Positions 46,535 through 58,560 of a stretch of DNA of 64,000 bases are shown one piece after another (positions within the stretch are counted from its first letter, which is position 1; each line of letters opens with the position of its first letter). The stretch is from Eupeodes corollae. Taxonomy: Eukaryota; Arthropoda; Insecta; Diptera; Syrphidae. The position numbers and the translations under genes are program-made. The stretch is from positions 52,792,946 through 52,856,945 of the forward strand of contig NC_079147.1 in NCBI RefSeq assembly GCF_945859685.1, in the 5' to 3' direction. The notes beneath the pieces are model-generated. The model did no database searches, was not told the DNA's origin, and was given only the letters and a program-made list of their open reading frames with translations.

Positions 46535-49500
46535 TAGTATAAATTAAATATTTTAACACCGCGCCGTAAAAAGTAGTTTAAAAAACACTCTTCAGCTACC
46601 TCCACGGAAAAAATCATGTCATAATATTGCTGCGTTTGTGACGTTAAGGACGAGCAAATAATAGTATAGAAGTTTAGTTTTACCATTTTTTCTGAGATCT
46701 TACTTAACGCTGGATTTAAAGTTAAACCACAAGTTAAACATTTGCTATTAGTAAAACAAGTTTATTATCACTGGTAACCCTAAGACTATGTATAACGTAT
46801 CGATAAAATACACTTAACTAAACTTATCCCAACCTTTTATTCTTTAATACATTGAACGTCGAAATTCAGGCAATATATTATTTAAACAATATAAAACTAA
46901 GCTTAAGACCAAACACGCCTAACTATTCTGTCAGATTGTTTATCTTTTGGAATTGTTTGTGTTTTTCCAGTACTATTAATATTTAACAACGTTTAGTTTG
47001 ACATCGGTTAAAGAATCTTGGATACTCCAGTTCGGAACTTCATTTAAAACAACCACCTAACATTAAGATAAAGTACAAAATTTAAAAGAGCTTAAAATAA
47101 AGTTCTTCTGACAGTACCCATTCTAAACTAATTCAAGTGGATATAAATAAGAACGTGTACATCCCTCAGAAATTTTATTAAAAATCAATAAAAATAAACT
47201 ATATTTTTGTTTGCAGCTGAAAATAGGCTGAATCAGCTAATATTTAAAATGAAAAACTGTAGCGCTTTTGATCATTTTAAAATAAAATAAAAAAAAAGGT
47301 TTCCTAATCAAATAAACGCCATAGGAATCAAATCTTGATTCTGCTAACAGACACTTCGTGAAATGAAGTGTTTATTGGATTGTAACAAATTAAAAGTTGT
47401 TGCTTCTGACAATAAAATCTAATAAAAAAAAAAAAAATGACTCCCGTCAGACAAACACACAATACATGAGAATTCAATTTTGTTCAAACTTATAGTTTGA
47501 CAAATGATGTTGAAAATTGTAGCAAAGATTCAAGTGATATGAAGAATTTCTGGCCATTGACACTTAGCCGCAATAGGACTAGATTATCTAATCTTACACT
47601 AACTAGACTTATTTATTGGAATGGAAATGAAACTATGGTTTAAAAGGTTATATTTTTACAATAAACTCCAACTATTAAATTATTGCATACATTTTGTTAA
47701 GCTTCAACTGTCAAAGGAATAAACTGTCAAAAATAAGTATATGTATTTGCTAAGGTCACGGTTCATGAGAGAGTTTTCCAAAGACAAAATAAATTATTAA
47801 GGCAAACGAGTTAACAGATTGTTTCAATGGATGAAATTTGACGGTTAAAGCTCTGTTAACACTTTAAATGTAGACTAGATTATCTAATATTAAACTTACT
47901 TACTAGACTTATCATGGGAATGCAAATGAAACTAGGATTTAAAAGGTTTTATTTTTACAATAAACTCCAACTATTAAATTATTGGAAACATTTTGTTAAA
48001 CTTCAACTGTCAAAAATTAGTATATGTATTTGTTAAGGTCACGGTTCATGAGAGCATTATTCAATGACAAAATAAATAATCAAGGCAAATGAGTTAACAG
48101 ATTGTTACACTTGATGGAATTTGACAGTTAAAGCTATGTTCACACTGTAAATACAATTTTGTTTGTGTTCTTAGTTTAAAAATACGTTGAATACTTAAAT
48201 TCAACACTACGTCCTACACTATAAAAGCCATTTCTTTTTTGGGGAATTTCGAAATAAGCAACGAACTATATATTCTATGTATCAATCCCGGGGGCATCTC
48301 ACACACCATACAGCTTACAGCCACAATATACCGAATCAAAAAACTGACAGCAATCAATGCAGCTGCTTGCAATTGATTTGTAGGGCGCTTCGCTTTGCAT
48401 CGCATCGCTTTGCTGGCGATGAATGGCCTTTTTAAAAATAGAGATCCAACCTCAAAGTTTATTCACTTTCCAGAGCTATCAGCCCTCCGCTAGCCGCGCC
48501 ACGCTGCCTCTGCTGCGCTGTGCTGCTGCCACAAAGACAGAGTATTAACACGTTTCGTTGTCAGAGGGTATATAGGATGATGATAAGATTCTCTCTCTTG
48601 CTATATGTCTGGTTCTGGCTTGTGTGTTCGTAGACCGAAGCTGTGCTATTTGGGCTCCTACAATCTTCCATAGTTAAATAATACACATTGAATCTGTCTC
48701 GATAAAGTCTAAAATAGGAAGAAAAAAAATGATGCGTTCACAAAAGCATTCTCATGGAAAATACGGGCCAGAGGAACTTTGTATAGTTTAACAGGAAACT
48801 CGAGCGAGATGTATACATATTTGCTAACATTTACTTTTATACAACAGAATTCTCGTGGCTCGTCTCGAATATTTTACTGCCGGACAATGAATTTTGTTAC
48901 TTTTATTATTAGACGGATGGTTCGTTTTTTGAAGTAACGATAAGAGGAGGAATCGTTTAGTCAAAATGTACAATGTACATCCATTTTGGTTTTGATTTTT
49001 TTTTTTTTCAAAATGTTTCTTAATAAAAATAGACATCTATAAAATTGTTGCAAAATGTTTCTTTAATAGGGATACAAATAATATTAAAAAGAAAGATGAA
49101 CTTTAAATGATCTATTTAAAATTTAAAGATGAAAGGCTAATTTTTGTTTTGGTTGGATTTAAGAGTGTTGAAAGATAAAGATAATATATTGTTGACCTAT
49201 GCACCAGCTTATAAGTGTAGGCTTTGTCCTTGCAAGATATTCATTCCTATTTTAGAATCGATACAGTACAGTGTTCTCTTTTCTTCTGCCGGCAAGTGAA
49301 TAGACATGATATAATTTCTTAAAGGAAGGAACATTCGAATATGTTGAAGGTAAAGAATCAACATTTTGAGTTCATGTTTAAATACCGGAATATATGGTAA
49401 TTAACTCAATTTGATAGCTTTGCCATTTGACACCTGTCAAACTCAGTTGTCATATGAAGTGTCATAATATCAGTCGAATGCCGTTTCCCAGTGTCTTAAA

Positions 49501-50144
49501 GCAAACTTTCGCCTTTCATCTTTTGACCGGCACCCGGCTAACTTGGACAAAATGTAATTTTAATAATTCGGAGCAACAAACCACAGAAGCTTGTCCATCG
49601 CGTGAACTACATTATCCCAAACCAATTTGACATTCAAATAAACAGCTGTTCATGTAAAATCTTAGGAATGTTGGATAAATTGTTTTGATTCATACAAAAA
49701 TTAAGTTTAATCAATTCACCAAAACAGAATAATTTGTGTAATTTTTGGAAATGGCCAGTATTGGACTTTTTATTCCAATTGTAAGCAGAGGAATAAGAGA
49801 ATCCTCAAAAAGAAAGCTTTGGAGAAATATTAAAAAGTGTCTTCTATTCCCTTAAAATGTTAATATTCTTTTATTTATAAAACAAATATCCTTTATTTAG
49901 CAATAAATTAGTTTTCACTTACATTTTGCTTACAAAAATTAACAAACCACACATCAAATGAAAAATCAGCTGCATTTTATATGTACAAAATAAATGATTT
50001 CACGTGAATAGAAAAATACTGCGCAGTATTACCGACGTTACCGACATATACAGATTCACTTCGAATGAATAGCAAAATAATGATTAGTGAAAATTGAAGT
50101 AAAATTCCCCCCGATGAATAGCAGAATAGGCCTGATACATTCAA
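46535..50144. other. no gene recognised
   Basis: It contains the 296-bp tandem duplication (47579-48165) and a stretch of higher G+C at 48370-48560 (cgctagccgcgccacgctgc) that may be regulatory. A short repeat at 49425-49478 is shared with 11900-11950. Confidence 0.45.
47579..48165. repeat. tandem duplication, about 296-bp unit, two units
   Basis: agattatctaat starts at 47581 and again at 47877. Both units contain acaataaactccaactatta, gtatatgtatttg(c/t)taaggt and gagttaacagattgtt. Divergence is moderate, with small indels. No coding content. Confidence 0.9.
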
Positions 50145-50430
50145 TGGTAGTGGAGTGATTGTTAGTGCGTAGAACTGTCATACCATAAGTCTTGGGTTGT
50201 GCCATATAAATTTTTTTTTCCGGGTATCGCCTCCAAACAAATCCTCCAAATGTAATTCTTGTTATGAAAAGTACTTTCTCAAATTAGCCGTTCAGATTTG
50301 GCTTAAAATTGTTGTTCTCTACATTCCTGTCAAAATTATTCGCACACAGGGATAGTTGAGAGTTGTAAGTCACTAGGCCCTAGTTATCAACGGACTGTTG
50401 CGTCACCTATTTTATTTATTTTATTTTTAA
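50145..50430 (+). mobile_element. tRNA-derived SINE (diverged copy)
   Basis: It matches the copy at 28595 along its length: gtcttgggtt near the former box B, tactttctcaaattagccgt, ttgtaagtcactaggcccta and ggactgttgcgtcacc. Both pol III boxes are eroded, so it is old and silent. The tail is ttttatttattttattttt. A clear target duplication was not found. Confidence 0.85.
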
Positions 50431-51344
50431 AATTCAATAAAATGAAATGCTTACGTGCCTTTAATCACAACAAACTAAAGATCGAAACATGATGGGCTTT
50501 CCATGTTTTTTATTAAACTTCCTTGAAAAATAGATTTTTTTTTTCCTGTCGCTAGGAACACAATTGAAATTGTTTTATTTTTGTCATTGTAAGTCTGTTC
50601 ACAATGAGCCATTAAACTTGCCAAAGTGTGTCCTTCTTTATCACGGGCAGCCACTTTTACCTAATTCAAGTCTGTTCCAGACATTTCTCGCACTTAAAGT
50701 TGGTCAAATGTCAAATTTAAGAAGTGGGGATGAAATGCTTTCAGAGAGAAAGCAAACTGTCAAAATGTCTGGAACGGTTTTTGCACTAATTTGCATGATT
50801 TTGGACTACTTTTTTTATGTTAAAAAAATATACTCGAGCATCAAAGATCATTGATAAATTTTATTAAACTTAATCATGAATAACAATCCAGTAAAATATA
50901 TATAAAATATCAACAAAAGTACTCTTATACATATATGTTTTGAATAAACATTAAATTATTCCTTAAATTATGAAACTTAATGGGGTGTAATCTTAGAGAA
51001 TTACTAAAGTCGTGATTTCTTGATCTATAGTTTGAGGCTTGTTGATTTAATTATAGTCAATTTTCCTGTATGTTTAGTAAAACCCAAGTTTAAGGTTGTA
51101 TTCTACTACAATTATACTTTAAATGACAGATCAAAGCAAAACAATACTGTTATATTTTCAAACTTGTTGTTTTGTGCTGTCATTTCTTAGATTGGATGTA
51201 TATATAATAATAATATTAAAAAACTGTGACTGCTTCTTTATGCAAATGATATCATTCCTAAAAATTCTTTTCACTTAATCCAATAACAAGAAATAACTTA
51301 AATATTTGAACTGGATTGAAACTGCCTACAAAAAAAAGGATTGG
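50431..51344. other. no gene recognised
   Basis: AT-rich. A small inverted pair, gttccagacattt near 50673 and aaatgtctggaac near 50763, flanks about 80 bp and may be a minor foldback element. Confidence 0.4.
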
Positions 51345-51833
51345 ATTCAACTCAGGAAGTTCTGAGTGATTTTTATTTTAAACTTACCTATTTTGTTATA
51401 GATCGCTTGAATCTTTTCACTTGATACGTCTTTTGGATTATTTGAAAAGCCAACTCGATGGCTCTTTGACCACTTTGGTAATTTGTATTGAAAAGACTTC
51501 GATTCCTTTTTAGAAGTCGATGCAGTATTTTGTGATGTTGATGCATTTTCTGAATCATTTGGCTCACATTTTAGATCGTCTAATATGCATTCCAGCTCTA
51601 ATTCACCGGCTAGTTCATTTGGCAATATGTTCACGTCTTCCAATAATTGGACATTATCATCAATTTTTTCATGGTCACTCAAAGCACCATTTTTTTTTTG
51701 GAGGCAAAATAATCACGTTTGTGTCAATAGCTTTATCTACTTTCTGGTTCAATTTATTATCTTCGTCTGAACTAGGATTTATTAACAAATCTTCTAGTTC
51801 CTTAGCCGACAAAAACCTCGGGCGATACATAAT
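51345..51833 (-). pseudogene. piggyBac-like transposase N-terminus (relic)
   Basis: The minus strand starts at an ATG near 51831 with MYRPRFLSAKELEDLLINPS and an acidic SSDEDN stretch. This is the layout of piggyBac-family N-termini (basic RFL..KEL, then acidic region). A run of ten As near 51692-51701 puts the rest in another frame: SDHEKIDDNVQLLEDVNILP, then a Ser/Thr-rich linker, then YKLPKWSKSHRVGF, similar to the segment that precedes the piggyBac catalytic domain. It ends at about 51345 without any catalytic domain. The family call rests on these N-terminal features alone. Confidence 0.6.
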
Positions 51834-52199
51834 AGTTTTTTTTTTTTTAACTTTAAAACATAGATATTTTTATAAAAACACTTGTTTGCACAACTGACGA
51901 TTTTTACGTAATAAGTGAATCATTCAAAATTTATATACAATTGGGTTAATTCTAATAATATTTAACAATAACTTAAATTAAAACATTTGTTGGCCTAACT
52001 TTCTACATTGATGAACTACAAAATTTAACATGTGTTTTACATGAAGTCGATGGCTAAAAAAAAGAGTGTCGTTGGCGAAGTTAATCTCGGGTTGTTCAGT
52101 TCCGATTGTCCTGATGGAGGTTGGTTGGGTGTGGCGGCGGCCGGCGTTCAGCCGCGGTAGTATGCTGACTCCAGGCCAGCATAGAAGGAGTCGTCGTCG

Positions 52200-53190
52200 T
52201 CAGTGGGGAGTTTGGCCAAGATATCCATACCACAAAGGTATCTCGGGTCCGGGTGTCGTTTTGGTCATCTTTCTCATTAATTGGTTAGGGTAGCTGTCTA
52301 CTTTGGATATTATCTTTCTTGCTGCCTGTGCAAAGAACTGTAGCTTGATTTTAGCTTCTTCGTAGACTCTACGATTACTATAGTGCTTCTGTCGTTGGCA
52401 GTCGAATTGTAGATCGGTGCATATCCTTAGTATCTTCCTCTCGAAGACTTTAAGTTTTTCCATTGCAGTTTTTGATATTGTGAACCATATCGGAAAACTG
52501 ATAACCGGTCTTAGCATTTGTTTGTATATAAACAGTTTCGTTGGTTTACTTAATCCAATTTTCTTCTTCAAGAGAGGATGAACTCGATGGAGTGCTATGT
52601 TGGCTTTTGTTATCACAGCCTTATAGTGAGAGTTGAAGCGTAGCAGCTCATTGAAGTGTATTCCCAGGTATTCGGCGTTCTTCTTGGCTTTAATCCTTGA
52701 TTAATCCGAGAACGTCAGAACAAGGTTTCGGGCCACTGCCGCCGATCTACAGCGGCTGTTGTTGGTGACGGGTCTCCGGAAGCATACCCGTTGCGATTTG
52801 GAGGTATTTATCCTTATTCCCCACTTCTGGTAGTACTCGTAAAGTCTGCTTATGTGTGCTTCTACTCTTCGAGCTGCGATGGTAGGAAACATGGAGCAGG
52901 AATAGGTGAGTGAGTCATCCGCAAACAGCAGGTTCTCACAATCCGTTGTCACTGGCTGGTCAGGCTTTAGAGGAACGGTCCAGTTTTCGATCCTTGGGCG
53001 ACTCCAGTCTCTAATCATGTCATGTCGGGGATGATGTTTTGCTCGTTGCAGAATTTCTTCAGTCTCCTTAAAATAATTTCTTCCAGAATTTTGCTGATGT
53101 TGTTGAGTAGTGAGACTGGCCTGTAGTTGGAGATCATGTTGGTACTGCCTTTCTACGGAATTTCCATTACTTTGGCTGTCTTCCACTTTT
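52200..53190 (-). mobile_element. Jockey-like LINE, RT and C-terminal part
   Basis: The minus strand has a catalytic FADD in CENLLFADDSLTYSCSMFP near 52930, then YYQKWGIRINTSKSQRVCFR typical of the RT palm/thumb. After a frame change come NIALHRVHPLLKKKIGLSKP, KLFIYKQMLRPVISFPIWFT and MEKLKVFERKILRICTDLQF, the C-terminal pattern of Jockey-clade elements. The 5' half including the endonuclease is absent. Dead copy. Confidence 0.8.
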
Positions 53191-55734
53191 TTGGAAAGTT
53201 AAATTTAGAACGAGTCACACGTATTTATATACCCGAAATAAAATCAATTTATGTTGAAACATGGAATGCAAAACAGACCAAATTTGTGTTTTGATAGTTC
53301 TAGATCAAAAATAAATTGATTTATTTCACTCATAAAATCCTATTAGCTATTCTTGTTTTTTTTAGTTGCCAAATTCAAAGAGAAATGAAATAATTTAAAA
53401 AATCCACTTTAAAAATTATTTGCCTATGAGTCAATACTCATAAATCAAATCAATCAATATTATAGTAAGATTTTACAGGAATAACAAAAAAACAATACCG
53501 GCAGTATGAATACTACCGATAAAAATTAAAGTAGAATCTTAATAGGAATGAGTTTTTGACATTTATAAGAGTTTCGAATGGATCTTCTGTGACTTCGTTC
53601 TCAAATGTTGGTACGATTGATATTGCATTTGTATCTCGATGGCTGTGTTCGTTGAGTAGTTGTGCATTTGTAATTTGTGTTTTCCATTGGGAAAAAAAAT
53701 CAATCTGTTACTAATTATTTAGTTTTGTTAATGAAAATGGACTAACTGGGCCTCTTTTACAAGAGAAAACAATAGAAAAGATAATTAAGTTTTGCTATGT
53801 TTTCACCAAAGGTTTGTCTCAGTTTAGATAAAATAAATCTTTTTGTTGATTCCACCGCACAAGAAGATTTAAAAATGATTAAGTTTGACAGCACTTTCTA
53901 AAATGCAAATGGTGTTTCGATGTTTCTTATGAAGTGCAAGTGAGATAGTTTGATTCGTGTTTCAGTTGTAAAAATATCTGGCTACTGCCGATGGGTTTTC
54001 TTGGAAATTTTCTACTATACTATTTAAGAAATGCCAAAAAACACGGATATCTACCAAACAAATATTTAAATTTGTATCGATTAGAAAATCCAAATATATC
54101 TGCAAAGAATCTAAATTCACACGATGCAATTGTATGTATATAAAACTATAAAGTGTCAATGTGTAACAAAAAAACTAAAATATTAAATAATAAATACATA
54201 GAATTTGAATTTTTGGAAATGTATTGTTATTTTAACATTTTATATTTAAAATAAACGAAAAGCCCTGAACTGACTTCACGTTTTCGTTGTGCTTGTCCAC
54301 ACTAAAATTTGTTTAAATTATAAAAACCAAGTTTATAATAATCCAATCACAATTTTGTAAGCATTCTTTTCAAACAAAGACAGCTGAACATAAAAGAAGA
54401 AATCCAATTTAGCAAATGACTTGTCAAATTATCTTAAATCGATAGATTAGTTAGCTTTAGGCTCATCACAGCATATTTAATAAAACATTAATGTCACGAA
54501 TGTCATATCTTTTCAAATTCATATTCTAATTCTTTGACGTTAGAAATATAAATAGACGTCTTTTTGTGTATACATAAATAACAATAAAGTTAGTTAGTTA
54601 TTGTTATTATAAATCCCAAAAGAGTGGATATTATAGCGTGACCACGTGCCTCTATCTTGGCGCCATCAACTCTGCTTTAAAAATTATGCAATTATGTTAA
54701 CCCCCCTTTATATTTATGGAGTGGTAAAGTCATAGTGATTTTAAAGCCACCACGTCCACATCCGGTTCAATTGAACTGTCGCCCTTTAATGGCCTCCAGA
54801 TGAGAGTGACAAACAAATAACTGGGTCAAAACAAAACACGTGTATTCAGTATTGGCTTGGCTCAGAGATCTAATAGTTTGAAAAAAAGAAAACAACAAAA
54901 GGGTATTCATTTTTTGTTGAACATATTATTTTTTACGTAACCCCCCATAGCTTAACAAAGGGACAAAAGGTGCTCTTTGTTGAAATATTTTATATGCTAT
55001 GAACGACATCTATTGGTTGCTAGAGCTAGAGATAAGAAATTGTGTGTTCACAATCAAATTTAATAATCGAAAAGAGAACAAAAATCACTAACCAGCAGGT
55101 CTAACGATCTTTTGGAACAAAGGTATGGGGAAGTGAAACAAAAAGCATTTTTATTTAATCCAAAGTAATTGAACTTTGAAAAATATGTACCTTCATACAA
55201 AAAAAAAAAACAACGAAAAGTCTTGAGAAATTGTTTTTATCTAGATGAATGGATGAACAATGGATGATTGCACCACACCATGTACGGTACGTAGGTGCCT
55301 CTTCCTCTAGCCTATACCGCGTTATGTGTATGAGTCGCTGAACTTTTAATTAAATTTAAAACAATGCACATACAGTGCAGTTAAATATTTGTCTCAAGTA
55401 ATTTATATGATAAGGAGGTGGAGTAAGATTAAGATTTCTTATTTCAAAAATAAAAGTATTGTTTTTCTTTTATAAATGTATTCATTGTTCAATGAACTTT
55501 CATATCAATATTTTAGCAGAATGCATATGGAAAGGTCTATGATATTGACTTGTGCGAGAAAAGCCTAAGGTGCGTTCTTTTTCTCAAACGATAGTCAACA
55601 ATTGTTAACAATCGTTGAAGTGTCAAATGAATGCATAGTCTTGTTTGTAACAATCCACAATCTAGGAGATGAGTTGAAAGTTAAAGTGAATAATTTGTTT
55701 ACGAAAAATCATCAATTTCATTACTAATTTAAAA
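53191..55734. other. no gene recognised apart from the repeat at 53572-53966
   Basis: AT-rich single-copy-looking DNA within the Pellino intron. I found no open frame or motif worth naming. Confidence 0.4.
53572..53966. repeat. dispersed element of about 390 bp, inverted copy of 36525-36918
   Basis: Contains gatggctgtgttcgttgagt, tgaaaatggactaactgggc and gagatagtttgattcgtgtt, the reverse complements of blocks at 36525-36918. It lies inside the Pellino intron, on the other side of the 93-nt exon. Confidence 0.85.
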
Positions 55735-55996
55735 CAAAGAATTAAATGCAATTGTGCAGAAAATAAATAAACAACGAAGTTAAAGTTCAGCATTCAGTTG
55801 AATGAAAAAACATGTTCAGCTGTTATTTTGACATAAGTGGACTTGACTTGATAGTTAACGAGATTTTTCTTGACGAACTTTCCAGTTAACTTTCCAATAA
55901 ATTTGCCTTACTCGGAAGGAATTTTTTGACAGCTGGCCAATCAGATACTAGAAACTTGCTTTACCTTCAAGTCTCTTATGTCGTCTTACTTGCCCA
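55735..55996. mobile_element. MITE, GTTCAG..ACATAAGGGACTT family, truncated
   Basis: It matches the right part of 19373-19902: gttgaatgaaaaaacat, ttgacttgatagttaacgag, cagctggccaatcagatact and the end caagtctcttatgtcgtctt. The left end is missing. Confidence 0.75.
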
Positions 55997-56161
55997 ATGC
56001 AAAATTGCACTACAAAGAGAGTCAATTTAAAAAAATGTGTGTTTTAAAAAATGTTCATAATAGTTTTTGTTTTTAAACTTAATAAGTGATAATGAGTAAA
56101 TAATATTTAAATACTGAGTCATTATCTAAATTCTTGTGTCTTTACCGAACATCTGATTATG

Positions 56162-56199
56162 AAAGATAGTGGGCATTGATTTTGACGCCCACTATCTTT
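56162..56199. repeat. perfect hairpin beside mariner copy 2
   Basis: aaagatagtgggc and its reverse complement gcccactatcttt are separated by attgattttgac. It is 18 bp upstream of the mariner element starting at 56218. Confidence 0.85.
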
Positions 56200-56217
56200 G
56201 TAGCCAAAATGTTTATA

Positions 56218-57525
56218 AAGGGTGATTTTTTTGAGGTTAGGATTTTCATGCATTAGTATTTGACAGATCACGCGGGATTTCAGACATAGTGTCAAAGAGA
56301 AAGATGCTCAGTATGCTTTGACATTTCATCATGAATAGACTTACTAACGAGCAACGCTTGCAAATCATTGAATTTTATCACCAAAATCAGTGTTCGGTTC
56401 GAAATGTGTTTCGCGCTTTACGTCCGATTTATGGTCTACATAATCGACCAAGTGAGCAAACAATTAATGCGATTGTGACCAAGTTTCGCACTCAGTTTAC
56501 TTTATTGGACATTAAACCAACCACACGAATGCGTACAGTGCGTACAGAAGAGAATATTGCGTCTGTTTTTGAGAGTGTTGCTGAAGACCGTGAAATGTCG
56601 ATTCGTCGCCGTTCGCAGCAATTGGGTTTGTGTTATTGGACCACATGGAAGATTTTACGCAAAGATCTTGGTGTAAAACCGTATAAAATACAGCTCGTGC
56701 AAGAACTGAAGCCGAACGATCTGCCACAACGTCGAATTTTGCAGTGAATGGGCCCTAGAAAAGTTGACAGAAAATCCGCTTTTTTATCGACAAATTTTGT
56801 TCAGCGATGAGGCTCATTTCTGGTTGAATGGCTACGTAAATAAGCAAAATTGCCGCATTTGGAGTGAAGAGCAACCAGAAGCCGTTCAAGAACTGCCCAT
56901 GCATCCCGAAAAATGCACTGTTTGGTGTGGTTTGTACGCTGGTGGAATCATTGGACCGTATTTTTTCAAAGATGCTGTTGGACGCAACGTTACGGTGAAT
57001 GGCGATCGCTATCGTTCAATGCTAACAAACTTTTTGTTGCCAAAAATGGAAGAACTGAACTTGGTTGACATGTGGTTTCAACAAGATGGCGCTACATGCC
57101 ACACAGCTCGCGATTCTATGGCCATTTTGAGGGAAAACTTCGGAGAACAATTCATCTCAAGGAATGGACCGGTAAGTTGGCCACCAAGATCATGCGATTT
57201 GACGCCTTTAGACTATTTTTTGTGGGGCTACGTCAAGTCTAAAGTCTACACAAATAAGCCAGCAACTATTCCAGCTTTGGAAGACAACATTTCCGAAGAA
57301 ATTCGGGCTATTCCGGCCGAAATGCTCGAAAAAGTTACCCAAAATTGGACTTTCCGAATGGACCACCTAAGACGCAGCCGCGGTCAACATTTAAATGAAA
57401 TTATCTTCAAAAAGTAAATGTCATGGACCAATCTAACGTTTCAAATAAAGAATCGCTGAGATTTTGCAAATTTTATGCGTTTTTTTTTTTTTAAAGTTCT
57501 CAAGCTCTTAAAAAATCACCGTTTT
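56218..57525 (+). mobile_element. DD41D (rosa-like) mariner element, copy 2
   Basis: About 1308 bp, starting aagggtgatttttttgaggt after a TA (56216-56217) and ending ...gagctcttaaaaaatcacc-type sequence before TA at about 57526. It is nearly identical to the copy at 45231-46534 throughout, including untranslated parts. The exact right boundary is uncertain by a few bases because of a T run. Confidence 0.92.
56331..57417 (+). pseudogene. mariner transposase with a one-base frameshift
   Basis: The first 136 codons (HTH region through PNDLPQRRI) are in frame. One extra G in ttttgcagtgaatgg, absent from the other copy (ttttcagtgaatgg), shifts the frame into an early stop at about 56745. The rest of the protein is open in the shifted frame (56764-57417) with all three catalytic Asp regions: SDEAHFWLNG, WFQQDGATCHTA and CDLTPLDYFLWG. 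The Trp that became a stop in copy 1 is intact here. The two copies thus carry independent, single lesions. It lies sense to Pellino inside the intron. Confidence 0.92.
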
Positions 57526-57528
57526 TAT

Positions 57529-58560
57529 AAGTTGATTTAAAAAATTCTGTGAAAGCATTAAAAATAGATGGAATATCAGTGTATGTTATACCCAAATATT
57601 GCATAGTTTTAGGGATTCCGTTAGTTTTCTTTTTACTATTAATAAAAGACCAGAAACTCTTGCTATTTCTTTTTAAGTCCATTTCCATCGAATATATATA
57701 ATTACTATAAAGAAATTTATTAAGAACAATGAATTCTCTATCTAACTCGAGGTAACGCAATCTCAAAACGGGGTTGTTAACCGACTTTCGATAAAGATTG
57801 TACGCTTTATTTTTCTTATTGCTTATGTTACTAAGCCTTTTATTAAACCAATGTGGTTTGGAATTTAAATTACTTGGTTTTTTGGAACGAAAGTATCAAT
57901 TGCTTTATTAACCGCATCTATAAAAAATTTGTATGAAGCCGAAATATCCAAATGATTAAGACATGCATTCCAATTTACGTTTAGAAGATCACTCGTTATG
58001 CCATCAAAATTTATTATAAATATACTTTAAATTATTATTGACCTTGTTTTTGAAGTATTCTATGTATTCAAAGCAAATAGATAGGGCCTTATGATGAATT
58101 GTGTTCGGAACAATAGGAGAAATTGATTGAGTAACGGAAGTTTTAGACTCTCCATCAACAAAAATTAAATCTAAAATTCTATTTAAATCAATTTTATAAC
58201 AATTGATTTGTTTTAGATTGGAACACAAAAGAGAATCTATAACTTCCGTTTCACAATCTAATCTAACATTAAATGGTAACAGATTACAGTCTTCTGAATC
58301 GTAAATCCATTCTACATTTGTCAAATTAAAGTTACCTAGAATGATAACATATTCATTCTCTTTAATATTAGATAGATAAAATAAACAGTTATTAATATGT
58401 AATCTGTATAATTCTAAAGAGCTTTTAGGTGGAATGTAGCTAACAATTAATATTATTTTGCAAAATTGTTTAAATTTAATTTTGACAACAATTTGATCAA
58501 TATCGTATAAAATGGGAACACTGGATGTTGATGAATGTGAGAACAGCTGGATGCAAGAAA
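57529..58560 (-). mobile_element. LINE fragment: endonuclease end and linker to RT
   Basis: The minus strand gives LTNVEWIYDSEDCNLLPFNV and KIDLNRILDLIFVDGESKTS, the second half of an APE-type endonuclease with an ILGNFNLTNVEW start just upstream. After a stop and frame change comes RNSKSFWSFINSKKKTNGIP, then IPSIFNAFTEFFKSTY, the usual linker before the RT. The RT itself is missing; the fragment ends at the mariner at 57525. It resembles CR1/Rex-type and other LINEs; clade not fixed. Confidence 0.7.

Noticed and set aside
51520..51897. 125-codon + strand frame
   Set aside because: It is antisense to the piggyBac-like N-terminus and shows no protein features.
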